Shown here piece after piece: positions 26,139-35,194 of a stretch of 64,000 nt of DNA; position 1 is the stretch's first letter, and each line of letters begins with the position of its first letter. Below the pieces are notes generated by a model. That model searched no databases, had not been told where the DNA came from, and saw nothing but the letters and a program-made list of their open reading frames with translations. The position numbers and the translations under genes are program-made. Origin of the DNA: Paraburkholderia sp. PREW-6R. Lineage in GTDB: Bacteria > Pseudomonadota > Gammaproteobacteria > Burkholderiales > Burkholderiaceae. Location: contig NZ_CP155074.1 in assembly GCF_039621805.1 (NCBI RefSeq), positions 558,001 through 622,000 on the forward strand. The letters are read 5' to 3'.

Positions 26139-27359
26139 ATGAAAACGAGTATCAGGCGAGTCGACGCTGTGTTGTTCGGCGCGGCGATGGCGGCGTCCCT
26201 ACCGGCTTTTGCGCAAAGCAGCGTCACGTTGTACGGCATTGTCGATAACGGGCTCTCGTGGACGAACGGGCAAAGCACGCTCGGTTCGAACAGCGGCGGC
26301 AAGTCGGCGTGGAAAATGACGCCGGGTGTGTGGGCCGGCAGCCGCTTTGGTCTGAAGGGCGCGGAAGACCTCGGCGGAAACACCAAGGCGATCTTCACGC
26401 TCGAGTCCGGCTTTAACTCTACCTCGGGCGCACAGCAATACGCGAATGCGATGTTCGGCCGTCAGGCCTGGGTGGGCTTGACCCATCCGCTCTACGGCAC
26501 GTTCACGGCAGGTCGGCAATATGCTTCGTATTACCAACTACTTTCGCCCTATAGCCCGACTACATGGATCACCGGCTATTACGGCGCGCATCCCGGCGAT
26601 ATCGACGGGCTCGACACGATTTACCGCGCAAATAACACGCTGGAATATACGTCGCCGAAACTGTACGGGCTGACGGTGAGCGGTTCGTATTCGCCTGGAG
26701 GCGTGGCGGGCAGCGTGAACCGCGGCTCGACCTGGTCCACGGCGGCGCAGTATGCAATGGGACCGGTCGGTCTGGCAGTCGGCTTTTCGCGCATCAACAA
26801 TTCGACGCTCGGCGGCGGCACATTCGGCGCGGATTCGACCACATCGAACAACGGCGCGCAGATCGGCGTGTCCGCGTTGACGAACGGTTATCAGACCGCG
26901 CAAGCGCAGCAGCGCTTCGCGGTGGGCGGCGGCTACACGTTCAGCAATGCGTGGGACGTTACCGCGACGTACTCAAACGTGCAGTACATCCCGGGCGTCG
27001 GATCGAAATTCCACGACGAGGCGATCTTCAACACGGGCGGCCTCGTGCTGCACTGGAAGCCGGCCGTGGCGTTGGATGTCGCCGCGGGCTACAGCTATAC
27101 GCGCGCGACGCGCGCCAACGGTATCGCCGACAACGCGCAGTATCACCAGTTCAACCTCTCGCAGTACTACTCGCTGTCCAAGCGAACGGGTCTGTATGCA
27201 CTGGAGGCGTACCAGAAGGCGAAGGGCAAGACGCTTGGGACCAGCGGTGCCGGACAGATCATCAACGCGACGGCCACCCTTGGCGACGGCTATAACGGCT
27301 CGCCGTCGTCATCGGGGAGTCAGATGGCGGTGGGAGTGGGGATCATTCACCGGTTCTGA
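26139..27359 (+). CDS. Gram-negative porin
   Basis: 406 residues. The signal peptide ends at LPAFA (residue 25), followed by QSSVTLYGIVDNGLSWTNG. The typical series KGAEDLGGNTKAIFTLESGF, MFGRQAWVGLTHPLYGTFTAGRQ and GAHPGDIDGLDTIYRANNTLEY is present, and the final strand ends in HRF. The ATG at 26139 is supported by GGGAG at 26126-26130; an upstream in-frame ATG would place extra residues before the signal peptide. It is divergent from the two-HTH LysR gene and is followed by a double terminator. Confidence 0.94.
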   Translation: MKTSIRRVDAVLFGAAMAASLPAFAQSSVTLYGIVDNGLSWTNGQSTLGSNSGGKSAWKMTPGVWAGSRFGLKGAEDLGGNTKAIFTLESGFNSTSGAQQYANAMFGRQAWVGLTHPLYGTFTAGRQYASYYQLLSPYSPTTWITGYYGAHPGDIDGLDTIYRANNTLEYTSPKLYGLTVSGSYSPGGVAGSVNRGSTWSTAAQYAMGPVGLAVGFSRINNSTLGGGTFGADSTTSNNGAQIGVSALTNGYQTAQAQQRFAVGGGYTFSNAWDVTATYSNVQYIPGVGSKFHDEAIFNTGGLVLHWKPAVALDVAAGYSYTRATRANGIADNAQYHQFNLSQYYSLSKRTGLYALEAYQKAKGKTLGTSGAGQIINATATLGDGYNGSPSSSGSQMAVGVGIIHRF

Positions 27360-27360
27360 G

Positions 27361-27410
27361 TCCACGGCGCGTTGTGCCGTGGAGCCGGGCCTTGAGCCCG
27401 GCTCTTTATT
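27361..27410 (+). terminator. Tandem hairpin terminator after the porin
   Basis: A first hairpin TCCACGGC/GCCGTGGA (27361-27383) shares its 3 prime end with a second, GAGCCGGGC-CTTGA-GCCCGGCTC (27382-27404), which is followed by TTTATT. The overlap means the two stems compete slightly. Confidence 0.88.
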
Positions 27411-27503
27411 ACATGCGAGGTAATTGGCACGCAGCACCCGCGTCCCTAATCTTCGGTGGTCGCGCGGCTCATCCCGATCCGCGCTCACCATCGAGGACCC
27501 ATC

Positions 27504-28052
27504 ATGTCGACGTTTCCCATTCACACGATCGAATCCGCGCCCGCGCAGTCGAAGCCGGTCCTGCGGCACATTGAACAGACCTTCGGCTTCGTTCCGAATA
27601 TTGCCGGCGCGATGGCGTCGTCGCCGGTATTGATCGACGCCTTTTTCAACCTGTTTCAGAAGGTCCATTCAGGCACGTTCTCGGAAGCGCAGATCCAGAC
27701 TCTGCTGCTCACCAATGCGGTCACTAACGCCTGCACGTGGGCGGTTGCATTCCACACGGCGCTCGCGCTGAACCAGGGTCTCACCGCCGCCGACGTCGAA
27801 GCCATCCGTTCAGGCCGGGTGCCCACCGACCCGCAGCACGCAGCGCTCTCAACACTCACCAGAAGCGCAATAAAAAAGCGCGGTCATCTCGACGAGTCCG
27901 AGATCACGGCATTTATCGAAGCAGGCTTTCGCCGTGATCAGGTGCTCGAACTCCTCGCTGTCGCGGCAGCGTCGACTATCACGAACTACGTGGGCAGCAT
28001 TGCACAGCCTGCGCTCGAAACCCAGTTCGAGGTGTACGCGTGGAAGGCTTGA
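27504..28052 (+). CDS. Carboxymuconolactone decarboxylase / AhpD-like family protein
   Basis: 182 residues, helical, without signal peptide. The core region EAQIQTLLLTNAVTNACTWAVAFHTALALNQGL matches the CMD/AhpD fold, where a CxxC pair and a histidine usually carry out thiol chemistry. Here the first Cys and the His are present (CTWAVAFH) but the second Cys is Ala, so a disulfide reductase activity is unlikely. GAGGA upstream supports the ATG at 27504. It lies just before an XRE-type regulator gene transcribed in the same direction. The substrate is unknown. Confidence 0.82.
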   Translation: MSTFPIHTIESAPAQSKPVLRHIEQTFGFVPNIAGAMASSPVLIDAFFNLFQKVHSGTFSEAQIQTLLLTNAVTNACTWAVAFHTALALNQGLTAADVEAIRSGRVPTDPQHAALSTLTRSAIKKRGHLDESEITAFIEAGFRRDQVLELLAVAAASTITNYVGSIAQPALETQFEVYAWKA

Positions 28053-28184
28053 GCAGTGGTTGAGGGCAGGTCAACGCCGGCAAGCAAATGTTGACCCGTA
28101 GCCGGCCCGGCTCGCGCCATGACACAAAAACGCGAAGCGGGCCGGCCGTACAATCTGTCCATTCTCAGGCACGGACCCCTCGCG

Positions 28185-29042
28185 ATGAACGCCATCAATC
28201 CCGTCAAGATAGCCAGGAAGACACAGCCGAACGAACTCGGTCCGCTGCTGCGCCACTGGCGCGACTTGCGTGGCATCAGCCAGTTGGACCTGTCTTTCAA
28301 CGCAGGCGTTTCGCAGCGGCACATCAGCTTCATAGAAAGTGGACGCAGCGTGCCAAGCCGCCAGATGCTGATCGACCTGGCGCAGACACTCGACATTCCG
28401 CTGCGTGAACGCAACACGCTGTTGCTGGCTGCCGGCTACGCGCCCATTTACTCCGACGTTGCATGGAATGCCGACGAGATGAAAAGCGTGACCCAGGCAC
28501 TTGGCCGCATGCTCCGCCAGCACGAGCCATTTCCGGCGCTCGTCATGGATCGCTACTGGAACGTGCTGATGACCAATGATGCGGCGCCGCGCTTTTTCAA
28601 CTGCTTTATCGACATGGCGGCGCGCAAGGGGCCTCGCAACATGCTGCATCTGATGTTCGACCCCGCCGGCATGCGTCCCTTCGTCGCCGACTGGCAAACG
28701 GTCGCGGACAGTCTGATCCAGCGCGTGTACCGGGAGTCGGTGGGTCGCGTGATCAACGACGCGACACGCGAACTGCTTGCCGCGCTACGTGCTTACCCTG
28801 ACGTACGAACGGAGTTTCAGCCGGGCGGCGTACCCGCGCCAGATGCCGCTTCGGCCGCCATGCCCGTGATACCGGTTGGCTTCATCAAGGATGCCCAGGT
28901 GCTGCGCTACTTCTCGATGGTCACGAGCGTCGGCACGCCGCAGACCATTGCTGCTCAGGAATTGCGCATCGAGTGCATGTTCCCGGCCGACGATGAAACC
29001 GAGGCGCGCCATCTCGACATGCTCGCGGCGCTGTCCGGCTAG
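28185..29042 (+). CDS. XRE family regulator with MmyB-like ligand domain
   Basis: 285 residues from the ATG at 28185. Residues about 15-75 form an XRE helix-turn-helix (LGPLLRHWRDLRGISQLDLSFNAGVSQRHISFIESGRSVPS). The remainder, beginning ALGRMLRQHEPFPALVMDRYWNVLMTNDAA and including a MmyB-type LIQRVYRES segment, matches the MmyB-like PAS-related ligand-binding domain. A TACAAT box at 28149-28154 could be the -10 of its own promoter. In this family the regulator often controls an adjacent redox enzyme gene; here the CMD-like gene upstream is a candidate. The effector is unknown. Confidence 0.9.
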   Translation: MNAINPVKIARKTQPNELGPLLRHWRDLRGISQLDLSFNAGVSQRHISFIESGRSVPSRQMLIDLAQTLDIPLRERNTLLLAAGYAPIYSDVAWNADEMKSVTQALGRMLRQHEPFPALVMDRYWNVLMTNDAAPRFFNCFIDMAARKGPRNMLHLMFDPAGMRPFVADWQTVADSLIQRVYRESVGRVINDATRELLAALRAYPDVRTEFQPGGVPAPDAASAAMPVIPVGFIKDAQVLRYFSMVTSVGTPQTIAAQELRIECMFPADDETEARHLDMLAALSG

Positions 29043-29045
29043 CGA

Positions 29046-29060
29046 ATAACTTATGGTTAT
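29046..29060. promoter_or_regulatory. T-N11-A palindrome upstream of the flavoprotein gene
   Basis: ATAAC-TTATG-GTTAT is a 5-bp perfect inverted repeat that also fits the LysR T-N11-A rule. It lies just after the XRE gene and 164 bp before the flavoprotein start. No LysR gene is adjacent, so the binding protein is unknown. Confidence 0.35.
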
Positions 29061-29223
29061 GTGCATCCGATAAAACGTTAATTGCCTGCCATCCAGTGAT
29101 GCGTAATGATGCTACCCAGGAGACAGCCGCCCTCAGCGCTTAGCGGGGTGGTCAGCCGATTCGCAAAGAGCGGCGTCAGGAAAAAATGGGCAGCGTCACA
29201 CAAAAACATGGCGGATACTTGAG

Positions 29224-30648
29224 ATGACGGACTTGCAGCACTCACTTATCGCCCAGTTGGGCGACTCATGCGTGTCGATCGACGCGGGTAATCTGGAAGC
29301 GCACGCAGGCGACTGGAGCGACGCGCCGCGTCACCGGCCGTCTATTCTGCTGACCCCGCGCACGCCGGCCGATGTCGCGCATGCACTGGGGGTGCTGACC
29401 AAATTGCGGCAGAAGGTGGTGGTGCAGGGCGGCCTTACGGGGCTGGCGGGCGGCGCGACGCCGCAGCCCGGCGAAGTGGCGATGTCGCTCGCGAAGCTCA
29501 ATGCGATCGAGGATTTCGATCGCATCGGCGGCACGATCACGGTTCAGGCCGGTCTCGCACTCGAACAATTGCAGCAGCATGTCGAGGCCGAAGGCTGGTT
29601 TTTTCCGCTCGACCTCGGCGCGCGCGGTTCGTGCCAGATCGGTGGCAACGCGGCGACCAACGCGGGCGGCAATCGCGTGGTGCGCTTCGGCGTGATGCGC
29701 GATCTGATTCTCGGCATGGAAGTGGCCCTCGCCGACGGCACCGTGCTCACCATGATGAACAAGGTCACCAAGAACACCACCGGTATCGATCTGAAGCAGT
29801 TGTTCATCGGCTCCGAGGGGATTCTCGGCGTGATCACCCGGCTCGTGCTGAAACTCGAGCCGAAGCCCACCGTGTCCAATACGGCGCTGTGCGCGCTGGG
29901 TTCGTTCGAAGCGGCCACGCGCCTGTTGAAAGAATTGCGACGCCGTTTGCCGGCGCTCTCCTCTTTCGAATTGATGTGGGACGACTTCATGAGCGCGGCA
30001 ATGCGGACAGGCGGCCTCAAGGCGCCGTTTGCGACGCGCTCGCCTGTGTACGTGCTGGTCGAAACGCTCGGCGCGTCCGAGGAAAGCGAGCGGCGCGCAC
30101 TCGAAGAAGTACTGGCATTCGCGCTGGAAAACGACATTGTCGACGACGTGATCGTCGCCCAGTCGATAGAACATGCGCGGCAGCTTTGGGCGTACCGCGA
30201 AACGGTTGGTGAACTGCTGAGCCACCTCAAACCGCACGCCGCGTTCGACGTGGGTTTGCCGATGATCGAAACGGATCGTTTCGTCACCGCCATGAAAGAG
30301 ATTTTGTCCGCCCGCTTTCCTCAGCAGACGCATCTGTTCTTCGGCCATCTCGGCGACGGCAATCTGCATCTGCTATCGGGACCGTATGCCGATGCGGCGG
30401 CAATGCACGAGGTCGAGCGGATCGTCTATGAAGGCGTGCAGGCGGCCGGCGGTTGCATCTCGGCCGAACACGGCATCGGCGTCGTGAAGCAGGAATTCCT
30501 GCATCTGAGCCGCTCGTCCGCGGAAACCGAACTGATGCGCAAGCTGAAAGGGCTGCTCGATCCATGCGGTATCCTGAACGATTCGCGGGTCATTCGCGAG
30601 CAGGGCTTGCATGACAGCGGCGCCGGATCGGCTTCGGCGCCGCATTGA
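29224..30648 (+). CDS. FAD-linked 2-hydroxyacid dehydrogenase (D-2-hydroxyglutarate/glycolate type)
   Basis: 474 residues. The FAD-binding PCMH domain is marked by VVVQGGLTGLAGGATPQPGEVAMSLAKLN and GARGSCQIGGNAATNAGGNRVVRFG. The C-terminal domain has GHLGDGNLHL and CISAEHGIGVVKQEFL, the metal- and substrate-site motifs of the D-lactate/D-2-hydroxyglutarate/GlcD family. It oxidises a 2-hydroxyacid and passes electrons to an acceptor, probably a quinone or electron-transfer flavoprotein. It is distinct from the Dld-type enzyme at 42743. It is convergent with a porin gene 4 bp away. The substrate is uncertain. Confidence 0.88.
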   Translation: MTDLQHSLIAQLGDSCVSIDAGNLEAHAGDWSDAPRHRPSILLTPRTPADVAHALGVLTKLRQKVVVQGGLTGLAGGATPQPGEVAMSLAKLNAIEDFDRIGGTITVQAGLALEQLQQHVEAEGWFFPLDLGARGSCQIGGNAATNAGGNRVVRFGVMRDLILGMEVALADGTVLTMMNKVTKNTTGIDLKQLFIGSEGILGVITRLVLKLEPKPTVSNTALCALGSFEAATRLLKELRRRLPALSSFELMWDDFMSAAMRTGGLKAPFATRSPVYVLVETLGASEESERRALEEVLAFALENDIVDDVIVAQSIEHARQLWAYRETVGELLSHLKPHAAFDVGLPMIETDRFVTAMKEILSARFPQQTHLFFGHLGDGNLHLLSGPYADAAAMHEVERIVYEGVQAAGGCISAEHGIGVVKQEFLHLSRSSAETELMRKLKGLLDPCGILNDSRVIREQGLHDSGAGSASAPH

Positions 30649-30652
30649 GCCG

Positions 30653-31855
30653 TCAGAAGCGGTGGCGTACGCCAATGCTGACGATCGCCTGCGACTGCGC
30701 CGCCGACGAATGGCCGTTGCCTTTGTCGCTCACCGACGCGGTGGCGGCGACGGGATTACCGAGCGCATCCAGCGTACCGCCCGACGCGTGTTGATAGCCG
30801 CCCATCAGATAAACGGATGAACGTTTCGACAGGCTGTACTGCGCGCCCAGCGTGACGTTGTGATACTGCGCGCGGTCGTCCACGCCGGTTACTTCGCCGC
30901 CGCGCGTGTAGCTGTAGCCTGCGAACAGTTGAAGGGCCGGGCGCAGCGTCCACTGGCCGAACACGCCGGCAATATTGAATGCGGCATGGCCCGTGAACAG
31001 CGAGTCCGCGCCCGAACGGTATTGCACATTGCTATAGTTCACGCCGACGATTGCCGGCCCGAGATCATACGTGGCGCCTGCCGCGATGATCTGTTGCGAT
31101 TGGGCGCTTGCGTAGCCTTGGTTGATCGACGAGTTGAAAAAGCCGTCGTCCGTGCCGCTCCATTTGCCGACGCTGCTGTCTTTCGGGCCGCTCTTGCTAT
31201 TGTCGGAGCGTTCATAGCCCACGCCGACGTGTAATGGACCGCGGCCATAGCCGGCGCCCACGCTCCACGTATTCCGCTGCTTCAGGCTTCCGGGCTGGCC
31301 GCCGAACCCATACAGCGCGCCGAAGGTGAAACCCGAGTAGGTCGCGCTCGTGTACTTGATTGAATTGTTCACGCGCGCGGTCTGGTCGAGGTCGTCGATG
31401 TCGCCCGGATGCGCGCCGAAGCCGCCCACCAGCGCCACCGGCGCGACCGGCGCGACGAAGTCGTTGAGCGACGTGTACTGGCGGCCCATCGTCAACGTCC
31501 CGTATTGGGTGCTGCCGATCCCCATATAAGCCTGCCGGCCGAACAGGCCACCGTTCTGGCCGGGCTTGCCGTTCGTGATGTCGAAGCCGTCTTCCAGCTG
31601 GAACAGTGCATTCCAGCCGCCGCCCAGATCTTCCCGCCCCTTGATGCCCCAGCGGCTGCCCGACAGATTGCCGCTGCTCAGCGCGATGTTGGAGTGTCCG
31701 CTTTGTCCGTTGTCATGACCGGCGGCGCCGGTGCGCTCATTGCTGCGGTACGTGACGCCCGCGTCCACGATGCCGTACAGCGTGACAGAACTCTGCGCGG
31801 ACGCGATGCCCGTGACCGACAACAAGAGGGGTGCAGCTAACCAATGCTTTTTCAT
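30653..31855 (-). CDS. Gram-negative porin
   Basis: 400 residues with a signal peptide ending at GIASA (residue 20) and mature start QSSVTLYGIVDAGVTYRSNE. KGREDLGGGWNALFQLEDGF, LFGRQAYMGIGSTQYGTLTMGRQY and GAHPGDIDDLDQTARVNNSIKY are family landmarks, and the C-terminal strand ends RHRF. A VAPVAPVA repeat replaces the equivalent loop of the other porin. It lies downstream of the cytochrome c gene on the same strand but is separated by a large hairpin, so it probably has its own promoter. Confidence 0.94.
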   Translation of the reverse strand: MKKHWLAAPLLLSVTGIASAQSSVTLYGIVDAGVTYRSNERTGAAGHDNGQSGHSNIALSSGNLSGSRWGIKGREDLGGGWNALFQLEDGFDITNGKPGQNGGLFGRQAYMGIGSTQYGTLTMGRQYTSLNDFVAPVAPVALVGGFGAHPGDIDDLDQTARVNNSIKYTSATYSGFTFGALYGFGGQPGSLKQRNTWSVGAGYGRGPLHVGVGYERSDNSKSGPKDSSVGKWSGTDDGFFNSSINQGYASAQSQQIIAAGATYDLGPAIVGVNYSNVQYRSGADSLFTGHAAFNIAGVFGQWTLRPALQLFAGYSYTRGGEVTGVDDRAQYHNVTLGAQYSLSKRSSVYLMGGYQHASGGTLDALGNPVAATASVSDKGNGHSSAAQSQAIVSIGVRHRF

Positions 31856-31927
31856 CTTTAGTAGTAGTGTGGTTGATACGTCTTGCTCAGGTCGCCTTAA
31901 TGGCGATCTCTCTTTTTTCCGCGCGCA

Positions 31928-31961
31928 CGCAGGCTGCTCCCAAACGACGGAGCAGCCTGCG
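31928..31961 (-). terminator. Stem-loop after the gluconate-dehydrogenase-type operon
   Basis: A 12-bp stem, CGCAGGCTGCTC with GAGCAGCCTGCG, with a 10-nt loop, follows the cytochrome c stop codon by about 13 bp on the minus strand. No T tract follows, so it may end the operon weakly or protect its mRNA. Confidence 0.55.
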
Positions 31962-31973
31962 CGAAACGAGGGA

Positions 31974-33419
31974 CTAGTGGTTCAGCGAAGCGCCAGGCGG
32001 CATTTCCGGCGCCCGCACGACGACCGTCTTGCGCACTTTGGCGACCTCGTCCGCGCTGATGGAAGGGGCCTGATTGCCCCAGCTATTGCGCAGGAAGTTG
32101 GTCACGTCGGCGACTTGCTGATCGTTCAGACGCCAGCCGAAGGCCGGCATCGTAAACGAAGAAGGCGCGGTCCTGGTGCTTTCGAGTGCGCTGCCGGTGA
32201 GCACCACATGGATCAGCGAAGTCGCGTCGTGGCCTTGCACGACCGGATTGCCACCCAATGCCGGAAACGCACGGTTGTACCCGCGCCCGTCGCTGCGGTG
32301 GCAGGCCATGCAGTTGTCGCGATAGACGCCCGCGCCCGGCGCTGAGGCGTCGCCGGTGCGCAATGCGTGCGCCGTCGTATCGTCGTACACGTACGCCTTT
32401 TCCTGCGCGTCGGTGGAAGGCAATGTCTTCAGATAACGGGCGATGGCCGTGAGGTCGGCGTCGCTCATGTGCTGCATGCTGTGCTGCACGACATCCGTCA
32501 TGCCGCCGAATGCCGCACTATGCTGTGTACGGCCGGTCTTCAGGAACTGCACGATGTCGGTCTCGCTCCAGCTGCCGAGGCCGGTGCGCGGATTGCCGCG
32601 CAGGCTCGTTGGAATCCAGCCGTCGATCGTTGCGCCGCCCGCCAGAAACGCGGTGCCGTCGAGATCGCTCAACGCGCGTTCCTGCATGGTTGCCGCACGC
32701 GGCGTGTGGCATGCGCCGCAATGCCCGAGACCTTGCACGAGGTACGCGCCACGTGCGACGACCGGGTCGGCGTAATGCCGCGCGTCGAACGCAGCAGGCG
32801 TGGGGGCGAACGCGTGACGCCAGATGCCGAGCGGCCAGCGCATCGAAAGCGGCCAGACGATGTCGACCGCCTTGTTCGGCTGCTTTACCGGCGCGACGCC
32901 CTGCGTGAAGTATGCATACAGCGCGTGCATGTCGTCTTCACTCAAGCGCGCATACGACGGATAAGGCATTGCCGGATACAACGTGTCGCCATTCGGCCTG
33001 ACGCCCGCTCGCACTGCACGGTCGAACTGCTCGAAGGTCCACGATCCGATGCCGGTGTCGTGGTCCGGTGTGATGTTGGTCGAGTAGATCGCGCCGATCG
33101 GCGTGTCGAATTTCAGGCCACCCGCAAAAGGTTTGCCGGACTTCGCCGTATGACATGCAATGCAATCGCCGGCCCGCGCGAGGTATTCGCCATGCGCGAT
33201 CAGCGCCGTGCCGGATGCGCCTGCCTGGGCGGGTGCAGCGATGACTGCCGATGCGGTGGCCGCTGGGGTGTCCGCCGCTGTGCCCGCACGCGCGCAGAGC
33301 GGCATGGTCAGCGCAGCCAGAGCGGCCAATGCGGCCAGCGCAGGCGCCGCCGCGCACGACAACGCGGTGCCTACGCGTTTGACGGCACGCAGCGGCTGTT
33401 TAATGTTGTTCTTCTTCAT
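31974..33419 (-). CDS. Triheme cytochrome c subunit of membrane-bound gluconate/alcohol dehydrogenase
   Basis: 481 residues with a signal peptide ending near CARA. Three heme-binding CxxCH motifs are at residues 86-90 (CIACH), 234-238 (CGACH) and 370-374 (CMACH), as in the cytochrome subunit of alcohol and gluconate 2-dehydrogenases. It takes electrons from the flavoprotein subunit to ubiquinone on the periplasmic face of the membrane. Its ATG overlaps the TGA of the GMC gene in ATGA, so it is translationally coupled. The set allows extracellular oxidation of sugars or sugar acids. Confidence 0.92.
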   Translation of the reverse strand: MKKNNIKQPLRAVKRVGTALSCAAAPALAALAALAALTMPLCARAGTAADTPAATASAVIAAPAQAGASGTALIAHGEYLARAGDCIACHTAKSGKPFAGGLKFDTPIGAIYSTNITPDHDTGIGSWTFEQFDRAVRAGVRPNGDTLYPAMPYPSYARLSEDDMHALYAYFTQGVAPVKQPNKAVDIVWPLSMRWPLGIWRHAFAPTPAAFDARHYADPVVARGAYLVQGLGHCGACHTPRAATMQERALSDLDGTAFLAGGATIDGWIPTSLRGNPRTGLGSWSETDIVQFLKTGRTQHSAAFGGMTDVVQHSMQHMSDADLTAIARYLKTLPSTDAQEKAYVYDDTTAHALRTGDASAPGAGVYRDNCMACHRSDGRGYNRAFPALGGNPVVQGHDATSLIHVVLTGSALESTRTAPSSFTMPAFGWRLNDQQVADVTNFLRNSWGNQAPSISADEVAKVRKTVVVRAPEMPPGASLNH

Positions 33420-35194
33420 ACGCTCACCAGCGGCCCGGGGTTCTTCAGATATTGCGTGCGGATTGCCCGCGCCGACCAGTAGGCAAGCGCCGCCACGAGG
33501 CCGGTCGGGTTATAGCCGATGCCCTGTGGAAACGCCGACGCGCCCATCACGAATACGTTGTGCACATCCCAGCTTTGCAGATAGCGGTTCAGCACGCTGG
33601 TCTTCGGGTCGGTGCCCATGATCGCGCCGCCCACCAGATGCGTGGTCTGATAGCGGCGCGAATCGAAGTGCGCGCCGAATTCCCGCGTGTACACATTGAT
33701 TGCCTTTGGACCCATCTGTTGCGCGATCTTGTGCATCTGACCGGTCACATAGCGCGCCATCCTGATGTCGTTGTCCTTCCAGTCGAACGTCATGCGCAGC
33801 AGCGGCTGGCCGTATGAATCGCGATAAGTCGGATCGAGGTCGAGGAACACGTCGCGGTACGACATGTTCGAGCCGTGCGCGTCCATTGAGATGGTGTGGG
33901 CGTAATGGTCCTTCACCGACTTCTTCCACTGTGCGCCCCAGTTCGGCGTGCCGGCCGGCGTCGCAATGCCGCTGATCGGTTTGGTGCCGGCCTGGTTCAC
34001 CCACAACGGCGAGCCGCCGACAAAACCTGCTGGTCCGTGATCGAAATTGTCGGCATTGAAGTCGTCCACTGCGACGCCATTGCCGCCCGCGCCGATGAAT
34101 GGATTCGTGAACGTGTCCTTGTCGAAGAACGCGGTGATGGTCGAGAGATTCTGATAAGCGAAATTGCGGCCGACCACCCCTTCGCCCGACACCGGGTCGT
34201 ATGGTTTGCCGATGCCCGACAGCAGAAGCAGATGCACGTTGTGATACTGGAACGCCGCGACGATCACGAGATCGGCGGGCTGGAACACTTCATTGCCGGC
34301 CGGATCGACATACGTGACCCCTTTGGCGCGTTTTTTGGTGTCGTCGAGTTCGACGCGCAGCACGTGGCAGCGAGAGCGGAGTTCGAAGTTCGGCAGTGGC
34401 TTTAGCGCAGGCAGAATGTTGAGATTCGGCGACGCCTTCGAATACATGTAGCACGCGTAGCCGCTGCAGAATCCGCAGAAATTGCACGGGCCCATCTGCA
34501 CGCCGTACGGATTCGTGTACGGGCCCGATGTATTTGCCGAAGGCAAACGGTAGGGGTGCAAGCCGAGTTCGCGCGCGGCCTTGCCGAACCGCTCGGCTGA
34601 ATACGTGTTCATCTGCGCGGCAAGCGGGAAGTTATTGCTGCGCGGCGCTTCGAAAACGTTGCCGTCGCCCACCACCTTACCGTTGACCTTGTATGCCTGC
34701 CCCGAGGTGCCGAACACCTTCTCGGCGAAGTCGAAGTGCGGTTCGAGTTCTTCGTAGCTGACGCCGTAGTCCTGAATCGTCATGCCTTGCGGAATGAAGT
34801 TCTTGCCGTAGCGCTCTTCGTAGTGGCTCTTCAGGCGCAACTCTTCCGGTGTGATCCGGAAGTGCACGCCCGACCAGTGCAGGCCCGCGCCACCCACCCC
34901 TTCGCCCGGCAGGAACGCCGCAAGTTGCCGGTAGGGCAGCGCGGTCTCGCCGACGTTATGACGAATCGACACAGTGGTCTTCGAAAGATCGAGAAACAGC
35001 TTCTTGCGCACGCTGTAGGTGAGTTCGTCGATCGTGTTCGGATAGGCGCCGTCCGGATACGTGTCGCGATATTCGCCGCGTTCGAGCGCAACCACGTTCA
35101 GGCCCGCTTCGGTGAGTTCCTTCGCGAGAATCGCGCCGGTCCAGCCGAAGCCGACGATCACCGCGTCGACGTGCGGTTTGGTTTGGGTAGACAT
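33416..35194 (-). CDS. GMC-family FAD dehydrogenase subunit (gluconate 2-dehydrogenase-type)
   Basis: 592 residues. The N-terminus carries the FAD motif VDAVIVGFGWTGAILAKELTEAGLNVVALERG. GEGVGGAGLHWSGVHFR, a Cys-rich segment GPCNFCGFCSGYACYM and the C-terminal NPTGLVAALAYWSARAI belong to the gluconate 2-dehydrogenase/2-keto-gluconate branch of the GMC family. It oxidises a periplasmic sugar acid or polyol. Its start overlaps the upstream subunit stop by one base (TAATG) and its end overlaps the cytochrome start. It has no signal peptide of its own and is probably exported with the Tat-type small subunit. Confidence 0.92.
   Translation of the reverse strand: MSTQTKPHVDAVIVGFGWTGAILAKELTEAGLNVVALERGEYRDTYPDGAYPNTIDELTYSVRKKLFLDLSKTTVSIRHNVGETALPYRQLAAFLPGEGVGGAGLHWSGVHFRITPEELRLKSHYEERYGKNFIPQGMTIQDYGVSYEELEPHFDFAEKVFGTSGQAYKVNGKVVGDGNVFEAPRSNNFPLAAQMNTYSAERFGKAARELGLHPYRLPSANTSGPYTNPYGVQMGPCNFCGFCSGYACYMYSKASPNLNILPALKPLPNFELRSRCHVLRVELDDTKKRAKGVTYVDPAGNEVFQPADLVIVAAFQYHNVHLLLLSGIGKPYDPVSGEGVVGRNFAYQNLSTITAFFDKDTFTNPFIGAGGNGVAVDDFNADNFDHGPAGFVGGSPLWVNQAGTKPISGIATPAGTPNWGAQWKKSVKDHYAHTISMDAHGSNMSYRDVFLDLDPTYRDSYGQPLLRMTFDWKDNDIRMARYVTGQMHKIAQQMGPKAINVYTREFGAHFDSRRYQTTHLVGGAIMGTDPKTSVLNRYLQSWDVHNVFVMGASAFPQGIGYNPTGLVAALAYWSARAIRTQYLKNPGPLVSV

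Noticed and set aside
27420..27450. Sigma-54-like TTGGCACG before the CMD-like gene
   Set aside because: The -24 element is partly matched but no GC/TTGC -12 element lies at the required distance.
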